A stretch of 39,610 nucleotides of DNA from Clostridia bacterium (GCA_900755895.1 CAAEIG010000115.1:1-39610), one strand, 5' to 3'; positions 17,607 to 26,312 are shown, counted from the stretch's first letter. Notes: a model not told the origin generated them from the letters alone. A program made the numbers and translations.

Positions 17607-17669
17607 ATTTGGAATACACTCCTTTCCGGGGTTGGTATATTGTTCGTTGATTGGAAGTTCGCCCGCCGG

Positions 17670-17768
17670 GTCTTTTTTAACGAAGAAATTGGCGGAGAAA
17701 TTTGTCTCTGCCGGGGCCTTCGCCCGAGCCGGTTCTTTTACAGGAACCTATGTCTGGTCCGTGAGAAC
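17670..17768 (+). repeat. Intergenic hairpin repeat copy 4
   Basis: Plus-strand copy: TCTTTTTTAACGAAGAAA start, CCCGAGCC, hairpin GGTTC-TTTTACA-GGAACC, end TATGTCTGGTCCGTGAGA. Lies antisense in the leader of the recG operon. Confidence 0.75.
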
Positions 17769-17789
17769 TCTGCTGTCGCTGACAACAAT

Positions 17790-18146
17790 TTAGGTCTCGC
17801 TCTCGCTGGGGGCGCCAAGCTCCCGGCGAATATGCTCGGCCATCAGTGCGGCCTTTTCGTCCAGGCTGATATTTTTCTCCCGTAGGCCGGCGCTGCCTAT
17901 GCCAAGCTCCTTGCCCAGTTCATAGAGGAAATTGTTGATGCCCAGGCTGTAGCTCTCGTCGTCCAACTTCTTCTCGTAGTTGGAGCAGCGCAGACCCTCC
18001 AGGGCTGCGTTGACGCCTTCCTCATAGCCAGCCTTATGGGCATCGGCCCGGGCGATGGCAATGGCGTAGTTTTCCCGTTCAGCGGCGATGCAGGACTTCA
18101 GATAGCCTTCATAGGCGGAAACATCGATATTTTTGGGACAATACAT
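17790..18146 (-). CDS. Hypothetical protein, soluble helical
   Basis: 118 residues. ATG 18146 overlaps the stop of the upstream gene (TGATG) and has GGGGAGG upstream; a GTG three bases earlier is the alternative. Sequence features: a Cys-Pro near the N-terminus (MYCPKN), a helical AAERENYAIAIARADAHKAG stretch, and a charged C-terminus. No family recognised. Second of two overlapping genes, so probably co-translated with 18146-18493. Confidence 0.6.
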   Translation of the reverse strand: MYCPKNIDVSAYEGYLKSCIAAERENYAIAIARADAHKAGYEEGVNAALEGLRCSNYEKKLDDESYSLGINNFLYELGKELGIGSAGLREKNISLDEKAALMAEHIRRELGAPSESET

Positions 18147-18493
18147 CACACATCCTCCCCTTTGATGCGAATGACCGGGTCTTGCATGACATCCTGTACC
18201 TCATCGGGATGCTTATTGGCCCATTTGATCCAGCGGCAGATCCGGGTCCGTACAACTGGAAGCGAAAGAAACGGCCTTGAGGTCAGGATCAGGTTTCGGT
18301 CCTGAATCATCAGCGCCGTGTTTTCCGCTACCTCATTCACCTCATAGGGTGTCGGCAGCAGTGTGCGGACAAGCCCTCCATTCAAACCAGGGTCGATGCC
18401 GCAGACTTCCATTTCAACAAGCTCGTATCGCTGCTGTCGCCGCATGACCACGCCGAGACAGTCCCCGGCCTTCACATAAATTCGATCGTTCAT
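18146..18493 (-). CDS. Hypothetical protein
   Basis: 115 residues from ATG 18493. The AGGAG just before it is only one base from the ATG, so start choice is uncertain. Beta-rich N-terminus (RIYVKAGDCLGVVMRRQQRY) and a C-terminal helical part (RICRWIKWANKHPDEVQDVM). No family recognised. Stop overlaps the next gene. Confidence 0.55.
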   Translation of the reverse strand: MNDRIYVKAGDCLGVVMRRQQRYELVEMEVCGIDPGLNGGLVRTLLPTPYEVNEVAENTALMIQDRNLILTSRPFLSLPVVRTRICRWIKWANKHPDEVQDVMQDPVIRIKGEDV

Positions 18494-18591
18494 ACTCCTG
18501 GGCTACGATGGCCCAACCCTCCTTCTCTCTTTCGCACCATGCCTCCATGCCGGAGACACATTCGACATCTAATTTGAGCATTCTGGCGGGG

Positions 18592-19056
18592 CTATACCCC
18601 TGAAATAGGCTTGATCTGGAGCTGAATGCAGTACAGCCACGGATCCCGGCCAGGCCGCCCCTGGGCGCGGGATGGGACCAGCATGAGATTATAGTCCCGG
18701 TGGCAGGACTTGCTCACGGCAAACAGGAACTGCGGCCCAAGGCCCAGCCAGTCTGAGTACCGCACCGGATGCACATCCTTGACCGTGACGGCCATGCGCC
18801 CGGCCCTCCGGGGCATCCGGGAGGCACTCAGCCATTGGATTTGCCCCTCTCCCCTGCCGGCGTCGACCCGGTAGAGGAAACCAGAACGGCCGTCCTCGGC
18901 CCACTGCTCAGCCACCAGGAGCGTCGTGCCAGGGCGGCAGGAAGCCAATTGCGGCAGGTCGCCGTCCTGCGGTTGAAGGCGCGGGAGGACTCCTATGACA
19001 AGGCTTCCGGTGCGCCACAGCACACGAATGTGCTCAGCGTATAGAATGATTCTCAC
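18592..19056 (-). CDS. ASCH/PUA-fold-like protein
   Basis: 154 residues from GTG 19056, whose GTGA overlaps the TGA of a 22-codon leader ORF. The arrangement resembles phage and plasmid ASCH-like proteins: a TTLLVAEQWAEDG strand, then FLYRVDAG, then WLSASRMPRRAGRMAVTVKD followed by VHPVRYSDW. That compares with the family pattern of a YRAD strand, a W-x-S-x-x-MPRxASR turn and a VTDVRVERL strand. ASCH/PUA-fold proteins usually bind RNA or modified nucleotides. The C-terminal 40 residues (DYNLMLVPSRAQGRPGRDPW) are not typical. The assignment is by pattern only. Confidence 0.5.
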   Translation of the reverse strand: MRIILYAEHIRVLWRTGSLVIGVLPRLQPQDGDLPQLASCRPGTTLLVAEQWAEDGRSGFLYRVDAGRGEGQIQWLSASRMPRRAGRMAVTVKDVHPVRYSDWLGLGPQFLFAVSKSCHRDYNLMLVPSRAQGRPGRDPWLYCIQLQIKPISGV

Positions 19057-19121
19057 AGGGCCGCCTCAACCTGGTGCGGCAGGCTATCCGGTAAATTGGA
19101 AATCGCAGCTTGATAGCGCAT
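19053..19121 (-). CDS. 22-codon leader ORF upstream of ASCH-like gene
   Basis: ATG 19121 with AGGGAG upstream encodes MRYQAAISNLPDSLPHQVEA then AL. Its TGA stop overlaps the GTG start of the next gene (GTGA), a coupling junction. It lies 48 bases after the TGCATATAAT motif. Second short leader ORF of this kind in the window. Confidence 0.45.
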   Translation of the reverse strand: MRYQAAISNLPDSLPHQVEAAL

Positions 19122-19168
19122 TTTGAAGCACTCCCTTGACCTGTTCTGATGAATGCCTTTTCACTTAT

Positions 19169-19179
19169 ATTATATGCAC
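19169..19179 (-). promoter_or_regulatory. Promoter-like TGCATATAAT motif for ASCH-like operon
   Basis: Minus strand reads GTGCATATAATATAAG, 48 bases before the leader ORF. It lies 20 bases beyond the right end of the tnpB element, so that element inserted directly upstream of this promoter. Confidence 0.5.
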
Positions 19180-19198
19180 TTCACGCTTTTTATATTTT

Positions 19199-19363
19199 GT
19201 GAACTACTCCCACTAAATGAGGACGGATTCCCTCATTTAGTGGGAGCTTCGATAGACGCGAGTACAGGGAACCGAGGTTTCCTGCACTCGCCACTTCGTC
19301 GCAGTTAAAACCGCAATTCCATTTGGCCCGTTCACGAGGCCGCTATCCCATAGGGACTACTTG
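19199..19363 (-). ncRNA. Right end of IS605-family element / TnpB guide RNA (omega RNA) scaffold
   Basis: The 165 bases after the tnpB stop have the layout of an IS605 right end: a TCCCTATGGGATAGCGGCC block, a hairpin around GCGAGTGCAGG/CCCTGTACTCGC, and a perfect 16-bp hairpin CTCCCACTAAATGAGG/CCTCATTTAGTGGGAG at 19207-19246, ending in GTAGTTCAC. In active elements this RNA is processed and guides TnpB; the guide would start right after 19199. The tnpB here is broken, so the RNA could only act with a TnpB in trans. Confidence 0.6.
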
Positions 19364-20791
19364 TTAAGCCGTTTTGCCCACCGAAATGGGCTTCATGTCC
19401 GGATGCTTGTACACCAGCACCCTGCTAAAGTCAGGCATGATGCCCCTGACAAAGGCGTCCTGGATCGCCTTCCGAATAGTATTAGCGCTGCCGTTGAAGT
19501 CCGAGTTCAGGACCTGGCCGCTCTTGCTGCGGTACAGCCCGCGCTTGAACCGCCGTCCGGAGAACTTCACCTGGTCGGCGCCATCTTCGCCATAAACAGG
19601 AATGAAATCTCCGTCCAGGAACGACGCCTTGGAGGTGTAGGATTCCTCATGCTCGATGTAGCGGATGCCCAGCCGCTCAGCCCGGTACTGCAGCTGCCAG
19701 CGGAACTTCGCAAAGGGCAGGGATACAAAATTCTGATTGTTCTGGCTCCCCATATTGGAGCCTTGCTTCCAGTCTTTGTTCACGCCCACGATGATGGTGT
19801 CCACCTGGTTCTCCACGCACCAGCGGATGACGAGCTTGGCGACCTTGCTCATGTAGTCACTGAGGTAGTTGTCCCGCCGGAGCTCCAGTCTCCTGGACTC
19901 GGGCGTAGGAACAAAATCCTTGCCGGTGCGCGTCATCTGCTCGCTTTTTATAGCTGCCATCTGCTTGTTGTACCATTGGTTTGCGGATTTCGCCACTCCG
20001 CCCTTAAACAAGAGGCACGGCTTGCCTAAATTGTTTGTGATGGCTGCGAAGTTGTTAACTCCAAGATCAATGCCAATGATACGCTGAGGGATCTCTACCG
20101 GGGTTGGCAGCTCGCCTTTTACCTCGGTGGTGAGACTGACGACAAAGATACCGTGGGTGGGGATGATCTTCACCTGCTTGAGCCGGCCCTGGATGGGAGC
20201 TTTGCCCAGAGACAGCCGCTCCCTGGTGAGGGGCAGCTTCAGCTCATGTGCTCCCTTCCCGGCGTCATAAAGGACGCAGTCCTGGTTGGTGAGTGTGGTC
20301 GTGCAGCAGCCGCCAGGCTTGTTATCCAGGCAACTTAGGCTTTCCCCTGAATTTGCCGGGGTCTCGCTTGTACTCCCGCTTGGCGGCATAGTAGGACTTC
20401 ATCTCCTGGACGCAGTCTTTGAGGACAGCCTGAGCTGCCTGGCGGGGCAGCTTGCCGCAAAGGAAGTCCGGGTTGTTAGTTGCCCTAAGCAGTGATTCCA
20501 GAAAGGGTAGCTGAGGAACGACTTTCCCTGTGCGGGCATCTTATAGCGGTCCCCGGCTTCGGTAGGCTGCTTGCCAGCAGCGTTCATCACCGGCAGTGCT
20601 CTGGCGATCTCGTCCAGGACCCCGCGCTCGTTGTCAGTGAGAGCCGCCGGGTCTTTTTCCACGGCCGTGATGACCTGCCGCTGCCGGAACCTGGTGGCGT
20701 TCTTCAGGTTGTTGGCCGCCCCACAGAGGTCCTCGAAGTAGCTGAACATCGGGTGCGTGTTGTTTACCTGCGTGGTTAAAACATGAAGCAT
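19364..20791 (-). pseudogene. tnpB: TnpB (IS200/IS605 OrfB, RNA-guided nuclease), two frameshifts
   Basis: Start ATG 20791 follows GAAAGGAGGAAAC. The N-terminal frame (MLHVLTTQVNNTHPM to about 20470) loses register. A second frame then carries LPRQAAQAVLKDCVQEMKSY and REYKRDPGKFRGKPKLPG before a stop near 20337, and a third frame carries the rest to 19364. The nuclease core is intact: IGIDLGVNNFAAI (RuvC-I), YIEHEESYTSKASFLDGD (RuvC-II) and LNSDFNGSANTIRKAI (RuvC-III). The zinc-finger cysteines are absent, as in one Clostridial TnpB subgroup. No tnpA is next to it. It cannot make a full protein without two shifts, so it is probably inactive. Confidence 0.85.
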
Positions 20792-20877
20792 TGCAAGTTT
20801 CCTCCTTTCTTTTGGGCTGAAAATATAATGTGCCAACTGTTTGCAGCCTATTGGCGCCATGCGGCTCATTTCGGTGC

Positions 20878-20905
20878 AAAAAAGGGGGGGGCTGATGCCC
20901 TCCCC
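20878..20905 (-). terminator. Terminator-like hairpin upstream of tnpB remnant
   Basis: Minus-strand GGGGAGGG-CATCAG-CCCCCCCC followed by six T. It would end a short transcript from the 21000-21100 area. Confidence 0.6.
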
Positions 20906-21066
20906 ATCTGAACTGATAGGTCGTACTCCTATCTAACCTTATAGTGAAACGAGACCCTGGCAGGCTCAATCGGCTGTAGTTTTTCCGGGGCATTCACCCC
21001 GCCCCTAATTCGCTGAATTAGGGAGGGCACTCTGCCCCTGCGCGCTTTCGTAGAATCTTTTGTTTC
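20906..21066. other. Hairpin-rich gene-free stretch
   Basis: No gene. It holds consecutive hairpins, including CGGGG-CATT-CACCCCG and the perfect CCCTAATTC-GCT-GAATTAGGG at 21003-21023. It may be a short structured RNA ending at the terminator at 20878 or the left flank of the tnpB element. No promoter identified. Confidence 0.35.
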
Positions 21067-21097
21067 TGATTCTCTCACCGAACTAAAGTTCGGGAGC
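21067..21097 (+). repeat. SOS-box-like palindrome repeat, copy B
   Basis: 31 bases matching 8951-8981 and 35170-35200 with a core CGAACTAAAGTTCG. The 3' extension seen in the other two copies is absent here. Confidence 0.7.
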
Positions 21098-21139
21098 TAC
21101 CTGGCGATTTTTTCGGTGTGCAACGATTAAGCGGCACTG

Positions 21140-21252
21140 AACACCAAACAGAGCTTCCTGCGCCTTCCATGTAGGGAAGTCGCAGGAAGCTGATGCAGCG
21201 AGTGATTTCGGCAAAGAGGAATGTTCCCGGCCATTTTCCTCGTTAAAAAAGT
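21140..21252 (-). repeat. Intergenic hairpin repeat copy 5 (diverged)
   Basis: Minus-strand copy starting CTTTTTTAACGAGGAAAATGG right after the terminator at 21255. The 3' half keeps a longer hairpin (GCTTCCTGCG/CGCAGGAAGC) but has lost the GTCCGTGAGAC end. Confidence 0.5.
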
Positions 21253-21288
21253 AAAACAGCAGAGGGGCGAGCCTGCCCCTCCGCTGTT
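21245..21288 (-). terminator. Terminator of the 1516-aa wall hydrolase gene
   Basis: Minus-strand hairpin AACAGCGGAGGGGC/GCCCCTCTGCTGTT followed by TTACTTTTTT. The T run doubles as the 5' end of repeat copy 5. Confidence 0.8.
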
Positions 21289-21302
21289 CTTTTGTGTTGG
21301 CA

Positions 21303-24300
21303 CTAGATTAGTATCTCATCCAAATAGACGAAGCCACGAATTCTGGAATCGTTGAAACTGATGCCATTCAGTCCAAGGCTGCCCCACCAGGTACCGCTGC
21401 CGGCCTCACTGATGTAGAAGCGTTTATTGACATAGTCGACAGCCTCCACATAGGCAACATGTCCATAGCTGCTGCTGCTGTCCATACTGACTAGGGAGTT
21501 TGGCTTGGGCGTTGTGCCAGTACCAAAGATGCCAGCTGCCTGGGCATTGTAATAAACCTCGCCACCGTTGCCCCAGTTGGACTGTTTGAACTGAGCAACC
21601 GTTACCTGTCCGGGGTAGAAGGTCATCACATACTGCAATCCGCGGCCACGCGCCCACCAGGTACACTGGAGCGGGGTCAGCGTGTTCATCGGTTGACACA
21701 GATACGGCATCTTGCCTGCCGGGTTGAAATCGCTGGGCGAATAGGGGTTCTGCTTTTGGCTGTTCGGCTGAAGCCCAACTATCAGGTTCAGCTCCTCGCG
21801 CAGCTGTTTCAGGGCCTCCTTGTTGATGGAACCATCTGCATTGTTCAGGTTCTGCCCAAGGCTGCCGGCGCCATAGACCCAGTTGGACTGATAGAAGATG
21901 GTCGAGGGATCCACATTCTTCCCGTCAATAGTCACTGAAAAGTACAAGCTGGCAACACCATTCTGGTTCTTCCCGGTTTTGCCGATCAGGTCGCCGGACG
22001 AGACGGTGGAGCCTGCAGAAACGCTAACTTCTTTCAGGTTGCCATAGGTGACCTGCATGATCTTCCCATCTGGAAGGTTGACCTCCTGGACCACATACTT
22101 GCCCTTGGAGGACGAGCCAGTAGCGCCAACATCATCTACCTCAATAATCTTGCCGTCGCCAACGGCCAGAACCGAGGTCCCCTCGCCTACCTGATATTCG
22201 ATATAGGTGCCGTTGTAAGCGTTCAGTGGTGGATAGTAGGAGCTTGTTGGTGAGATGATTCCTTCTATGGTTGTTCCGGTTCCAGGTACCAACTGGATCG
22301 TATTGCCATAACCCATCGTGCCAAGGCCCTTGATCGCATTCTTGCCCACAAACAAGAATACCCGGTGCTCATCCTTAGTCTCTTCCCTGTAGGCATCCTC
22401 CACGGAGCCAAAGGGCAGCTGAGTGCTGAATGTGATCGATGAATAGACGATGGCTTCCACATCCATGGAATTATATTGAGTCGCCACACGGAAACAGTGG
22501 TCAAGGGTCGTATCAGGCGGGGCAAACAGCAGTTCATCCATGGCTTTGAAGAAATTGGCAATCAGATTTGCTGCACTCTCGCCAAGACTAATGAACCAGG
22601 CTCCAGTACTCTCCAGCCAGTTCCTGGCTGTTTCATCCTCGGTACCTAGATGAGCCTGCATATTAACGGCATCCAACAGGTCAAAATCCTCGATTTCATA
22701 GAGCCTCCAGTCAGACTCTATGTCGCCGTTTCCAGGCTTAATTCCGCCAATGTCGACCTCACCGGTTCCGATGGTCGAGGTCGTAATGCCACCGCGAATG
22801 TAGTTATACCAGACTTTATAGCCGGCTTCATTCAAATGCAGACCGTCACCGCTGTCATACTCAGGATTCAGCTTACCATCTTGCTGGAGCACACTCCAAA
22901 TATCGATGATTTGGAGTCCCTTCGAATTAGCAATTTTCTGGATGCTCTGGTTGTTCTTCTTGATCCATTCATTGCTGACGCTGGAGTCGTATTTTTCCTG
23001 CACAGGGGGCATTGTCAGCACATAGATCTTGATATTGTTGCCGGCCTTTTCGTAGACGGCATCTATGAGCTTATTATACTTCTTGATGAAGTTGTCCTCA
23101 TAGTCCAGATGGTTGTTGGTGCCGGCACATATATAAGCGACTTCTTTACCGGCCCACCTGGACGCATCGGTATCCTCTACCAGTTCCCGGATCTGGTCTG
23201 TGCTGGCTGATTTTTGAGCGAGCACCATAGCTCCGCTTGAAGACAGCTTGTTTGTATTATTGAGCCCAACTGTCAGTGAGTCGCCAATAAACACAGCCTT
23301 AGACGGATCAAAGTTAATACCCTGCCCACTAATCGCATTCGGGTCAGCACCATCCAGCTTAGCTGCCAACGCGCGAATCTCATCAGGACCCAAAGCGGGT
23401 CGGCCCCAAATATCATTCGGACTTGGCGTGTTGGTATATGCCAGGTTATAGTAGTGGACGCCATTGGTCATGAATATCTTTGTACCATGATTTGGGTTCT
23501 GCGACTGAAACAGGACATTCGACGGCAAGGCAAACTGCCCTGTCATACATTGGATGGCACTGGCGATTTCACTTTCGGTTGGATTAGCCTTAGCCCAAGA
23601 CCCATTTGAATAACATGCATACTGGTTTGGGGCTGTCAGCACTTCCCAATAGGTATCAGGAAAAGTATTATCGCCCTTGACACGGTTTACAAAGACTGCG
23701 CCGACTAGGAGTTCATCGAGTTTGCCCAGCGTGTCTCCATTGTGCGCCTCTGCCGCGATACATTTGGCCAGAATATACAGGTCAGAATTTGAGTCCTGCA
23801 TATCTGCCATATCAACCATCCCCATGGCCGTCAGGCTGCCGCCAGAGTATGGCTTCAGAAAACCAAGTTGCATCAGAAATTCCAGGTTGTCAGCATACTG
23901 CTGGGCTTCCTTGTTCTCAGCCTCATTGGCGGTGCCGTCCAACTGACTCTTCACAGCCTTCAAGCCGGTACGCAGGAAGAAATCGCGGTCATTCATGTAG
24001 TCGTTGGGAGCATATGTGACATAGTTGTCTGCATACTGCTGTAGATAGGCAAATCCCCATGGAGAATCAGTCTCCTCCACTTTGGGCGTCTGCACGATCA
24101 TCTCCCCCTCGCGGGTGGCGGTCAACTGCACACTCTCGCTGCAGGCACCAGAGACCTTGATGGTTTTCACGGCCTCACGGTGGTCACTGACAGCTGTCGT
24201 ATTGGCCTGCAGCGGCGTCCGGGTCTCAACACACCCATCTTCACCAGCCGGGGTGATCGTATAATGGATATTGCCAGAGAAGGTGGCCGCATGGTTGATT

Positions 24301-25853
24301 ACGGCAATGTTCAAGGGGTACAGGGCAGTTCCGTGGTTTGCAAAAACATCTAGGTCACTGCTAAACTCCAGGCGAGAAATTTCAATATCCTTTGCCCCCT
24401 CCACCTTCATGTCAATGTGCTCATTGGCGAATTTCCGGTTTATGGTGGCCTCATTGTCCTTATTGGGCTCTTTAGTGTTGTCCCAATTCGTGGTGTCCGA
24501 TAGGATTGCCTTGATGTTTGTAGGCAGGTTATATGTGTACTTATACTCTACTGTGCCGTCATCATTACCGGTCGGCAGAGTGCTAATGTGATTCTGAATA
24601 GATTGTCCCAGTGTGCTCTGAGATTTGTCAGCCGGCACCGGGAAGGATTTGACCTTATAATGGCTCCAATCAGACCAGTCAGACCACTCGCCTCCATCCT
24701 CCGTTTCGATCCAATGCCGGGAGGCCCGGTCAATATCGGCATCGACATCTGTGTAAGTACAGGTGATATACTGGATCTTCTGCTGGGGTTCATACTGAAG
24801 AACCGAGCCGAAACCATAGTCCCACAGCCCAGGTTCTGTGCTGCCAGAGCCGCCAGAGCCATCGATAACATTCCGCTCCGTCAACGAATAATAAGGAGCT
24901 GTGCCGTCGCCTGGGTCATGCTCGGTGGGCGTCTGCGACTTAGCGATCAATGAAGGGGTCTCATCACTGATGCCGTCAATATCAGTGACATCAAGCTGTG
25001 ACCGATCTGTGACCATCTTGTCAAAATCCTTCACAAGACTGTCCTCGGGGTTATCGAAATTATCTTCATACATGGGAGACTTATCACCAGAAGCATAGCC
25101 AGTCGGGAGCAGCGAGGTATAGGCGGTCATTTCATCGCCCTCTTTGTCCTCACCTGTCAGATTCTTGCCGAATACAGGCTTTATGACTTGTTCCGGATAA
25201 TAAAGCACATTCCCATGCAAAGTCTCATCCACCATACGAATAAAATCGTCCGATAGATAGAAATAGTTTTCTCCATCATAGTAGTCACGGAGGGCAGAAA
25301 AGTCAGCCGTTTCGTCCTCATCCGCAAATTCATACAACTTATCGTTGTACTCCTTTGTAAACGACTGGGTGGACAGGTATTTGTAATAGGCATCTACCAC
25401 AGCTTGCGGCTCTGTTTGAGCCAAAGCTGTCACAGCCCTCGTGTTCTCATCAATGAGGGTAGGGTTCATCACGGCCGGGTTAAAGTCGTTCACCTGCCCA
25501 GACCCGCGCTCACCATAAATAACATCCGCAATAACCACGAGTACAAGGACAATGACCAGTAGGATCAAAACAAAGGGCCAGGCAACTACAAGGAGCTTGA
25601 CAATCAAGCTAATCAGGGTCTTGATTGCGGTAACGGCCGTTTTGACAGCCGCCTTTACGGCCGCTTTCACGGCCTTTGCTGCGGCCTTTGTGACCTTTTT
25701 TGCTCCTTTTTTTACAGCTTTTCCAACTTTTTTGCCTACTTTATTAGCAACCTTCTTTGCTCCCTTTTCGGCTTTTTCTTTAATCTTACCAGTTACCTGG
25801 TCAGAGGCCTGTTGGGAAACATCTCCCATATTATTAACACCGTTGTCGGCCAT
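21303..25853 (-). CDS. Membrane-anchored multidomain cell-wall hydrolase (SleB, SGNH, M23-like, CHAP)
   Basis: 1516 residues, ATG 25853 after AAGGAGG. Residues 20-80 are a Lys/Ala amphipathic repeat region (KKVGKAVKKGAKKVTKAAAK), and residues 85-113 a membrane helix (LLVVAWPFVLILLVIVLVLV); the rest is predicted outside. About 690-803 is a SleB/Hydrolase_2 domain (CIAAEAHNGD, VFVNRV, MTGQFALP, GVHYY). About 853-1022 is an SGNH/GDSL esterase (FIGDSL with Ser859, GTNNH, DGLHL with Asp1003 and His1006). About 1211-1330 is an M23/LytM-like barrel lacking the usual zinc His residues (LYFSVTIDG), so probably inactive. About 1385-1516 is a CHAP amidase (CTWWARGRGL with Cys1397, GHVAYVEA with His1465). 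Comparable in role to CwlT/VirB1-type enzymes that open the wall for type IV secretion. Single-gene unit with its own terminator. Confidence 0.9.
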   Translation of the reverse strand: MADNGVNNMGDVSQQASDQVTGKIKEKAEKGAKKVANKVGKKVGKAVKKGAKKVTKAAAKAVKAAVKAAVKTAVTAIKTLISLIVKLLVVAWPFVLILLVIVLVLVVIADVIYGERGSGQVNDFNPAVMNPTLIDENTRAVTALAQTEPQAVVDAYYKYLSTQSFTKEYNDKLYEFADEDETADFSALRDYYDGENYFYLSDDFIRMVDETLHGNVLYYPEQVIKPVFGKNLTGEDKEGDEMTAYTSLLPTGYASGDKSPMYEDNFDNPEDSLVKDFDKMVTDRSQLDVTDIDGISDETPSLIAKSQTPTEHDPGDGTAPYYSLTERNVIDGSGGSGSTEPGLWDYGFGSVLQYEPQQKIQYITCTYTDVDADIDRASRHWIETEDGGEWSDWSDWSHYKVKSFPVPADKSQSTLGQSIQNHISTLPTGNDDGTVEYKYTYNLPTNIKAILSDTTNWDNTKEPNKDNEATINRKFANEHIDMKVEGAKDIEISRLEFSSDLDVFANHGTALYPLNIAVINHAATFSGNIHYTITPAGEDGCVETRTPLQANTTAVSDHREAVKTIKVSGACSESVQLTATREGEMIVQTPKVEETDSPWGFAYLQQYADNYVTYAPNDYMNDRDFFLRTGLKAVKSQLDGTANEAENKEAQQYADNLEFLMQLGFLKPYSGGSLTAMGMVDMADMQDSNSDLYILAKCIAAEAHNGDTLGKLDELLVGAVFVNRVKGDNTFPDTYWEVLTAPNQYACYSNGSWAKANPTESEIASAIQCMTGQFALPSNVLFQSQNPNHGTKIFMTNGVHYYNLAYTNTPSPNDIWGRPALGPDEIRALAAKLDGADPNAISGQGINFDPSKAVFIGDSLTVGLNNTNKLSSSGAMVLAQKSASTDQIRELVEDTDASRWAGKEVAYICAGTNNHLDYEDNFIKKYNKLIDAVYEKAGNNIKIYVLTMPPVQEKYDSSVSNEWIKKNNQSIQKIANSKGLQIIDIWSVLQQDGKLNPEYDSGDGLHLNEAGYKVWYNYIRGGITTSTIGTGEVDIGGIKPGNGDIESDWRLYEIEDFDLLDAVNMQAHLGTEDETARNWLESTGAWFISLGESAANLIANFFKAMDELLFAPPDTTLDHCFRVATQYNSMDVEAIVYSSITFSTQLPFGSVEDAYREETKDEHRVFLFVGKNAIKGLGTMGYGNTIQLVPGTGTTIEGIISPTSSYYPPLNAYNGTYIEYQVGEGTSVLAVGDGKIIEVDDVGATGSSSKGKYVVQEVNLPDGKIMQVTYGNLKEVSVSAGSTVSSGDLIGKTGKNQNGVASLYFSVTIDGKNVDPSTIFYQSNWVYGAGSLGQNLNNADGSINKEALKQLREELNLIVGLQPNSQKQNPYSPSDFNPAGKMPYLCQPMNTLTPLQCTWWARGRGLQYVMTFYPGQVTVAQFKQSNWGNGGEVYYNAQAAGIFGTGTTPKPNSLVSMDSSSSYGHVAYVEAVDYVNKRFYISEAGSGTWWGSLGLNGISFNDSRIRGFVYLDEILI

Positions 25854-25941
25854 ATGGCATTACCTCCTTCTTGAGAAATGTGAGAAAGAGCTGCTTCTGC
25901 AGCAAGCTCTCAAACTGAACAACATACCCCGCATAAAAGAA

Positions 25942-25959
25942 ATACTATGCAAACTGGCA
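25942..25959 (-). promoter_or_regulatory. Promoter-like TTTGCATAGTAT motif for wall hydrolase gene
   Basis: Minus strand reads TGCCAGTTTGCATAGTAT, 89 bases upstream of ATG 25853. It matches the motif at 27477 (TTTGCATAGTAT). A hairpin GAGCT/AGCTC in the leader (around 25890) is followed by TTTCTC and could be a weak attenuator. Confidence 0.45.
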
Positions 25960-26023
25960 GCAACCTATTGTCCCAAGAGCATTTCCAACTGCTATATGGC
26001 TGGACCTCCAGACTGGGCGGAAT

Positions 26024-26147
26024 TCTTTTTTAACAAAGAAATGCGCGGAAAGGCCCATGCTTCGCCAGAGATTTTGCTACAGGCCGGTCCCCTACTGCAG
26101 TTCCCATATGGGAAGCTGCGTGGGGACCTATGTGTGGTCCGTGAGAC
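26024..26147 (+). repeat. Intergenic hairpin repeat copy 6
   Basis: Plus-strand copy: TCTTTTTTAACAAAGAAA start, an enlarged hairpin (GGTCCCC/GGGGACC with inner GCAG-TTCCC-ATAT-GGGAA-GCTGC), end CTATGTGTGGTCCGTGAGAC. Pairs with the minus copy at 26212. Confidence 0.75.
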
Positions 26148-26211
26148 CTGCCAGCCTTTGCCGCTGGACAAAACACGGAGCTGTGCAAATCGTTTTGTGC
26201 AACCGGGAGGT

Positions 26212-26310
26212 GTCTCACGGGCCTAGTGCTGGCTCCCAACGGAGTCAGCTTGTGCGAGAGAGCTCCTGGCAAACACCCATAACCCAACCCTTTTCTTCGT
26301 AAAAAAGACC
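26212..26310 (-). repeat. Intergenic hairpin repeat copy 7
   Basis: Minus-strand copy: TCTTTTTTACGAAGAAAA start, hairpin GACTCC-GTTG-GGAGCC (one G-T pair), end GGCCCGTGAGACA. The 64 bases between copies 6 and 7 include GCAAATCGTTTTGT, also found at 35550-35575 (opposite strand). Confidence 0.65.
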
Positions 26311-26312
26311 CT

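Noticed and set aside
18414..18581. 55-codon minus-strand ORF (MLKLDVECVSGMEAW...) between the ASCH-like gene and the next gene
   Set aside because: The first 30 codons look protein-like, but no ribosome site was found and it overlaps the next gene by about 80 bases in another frame; kept only as a note.
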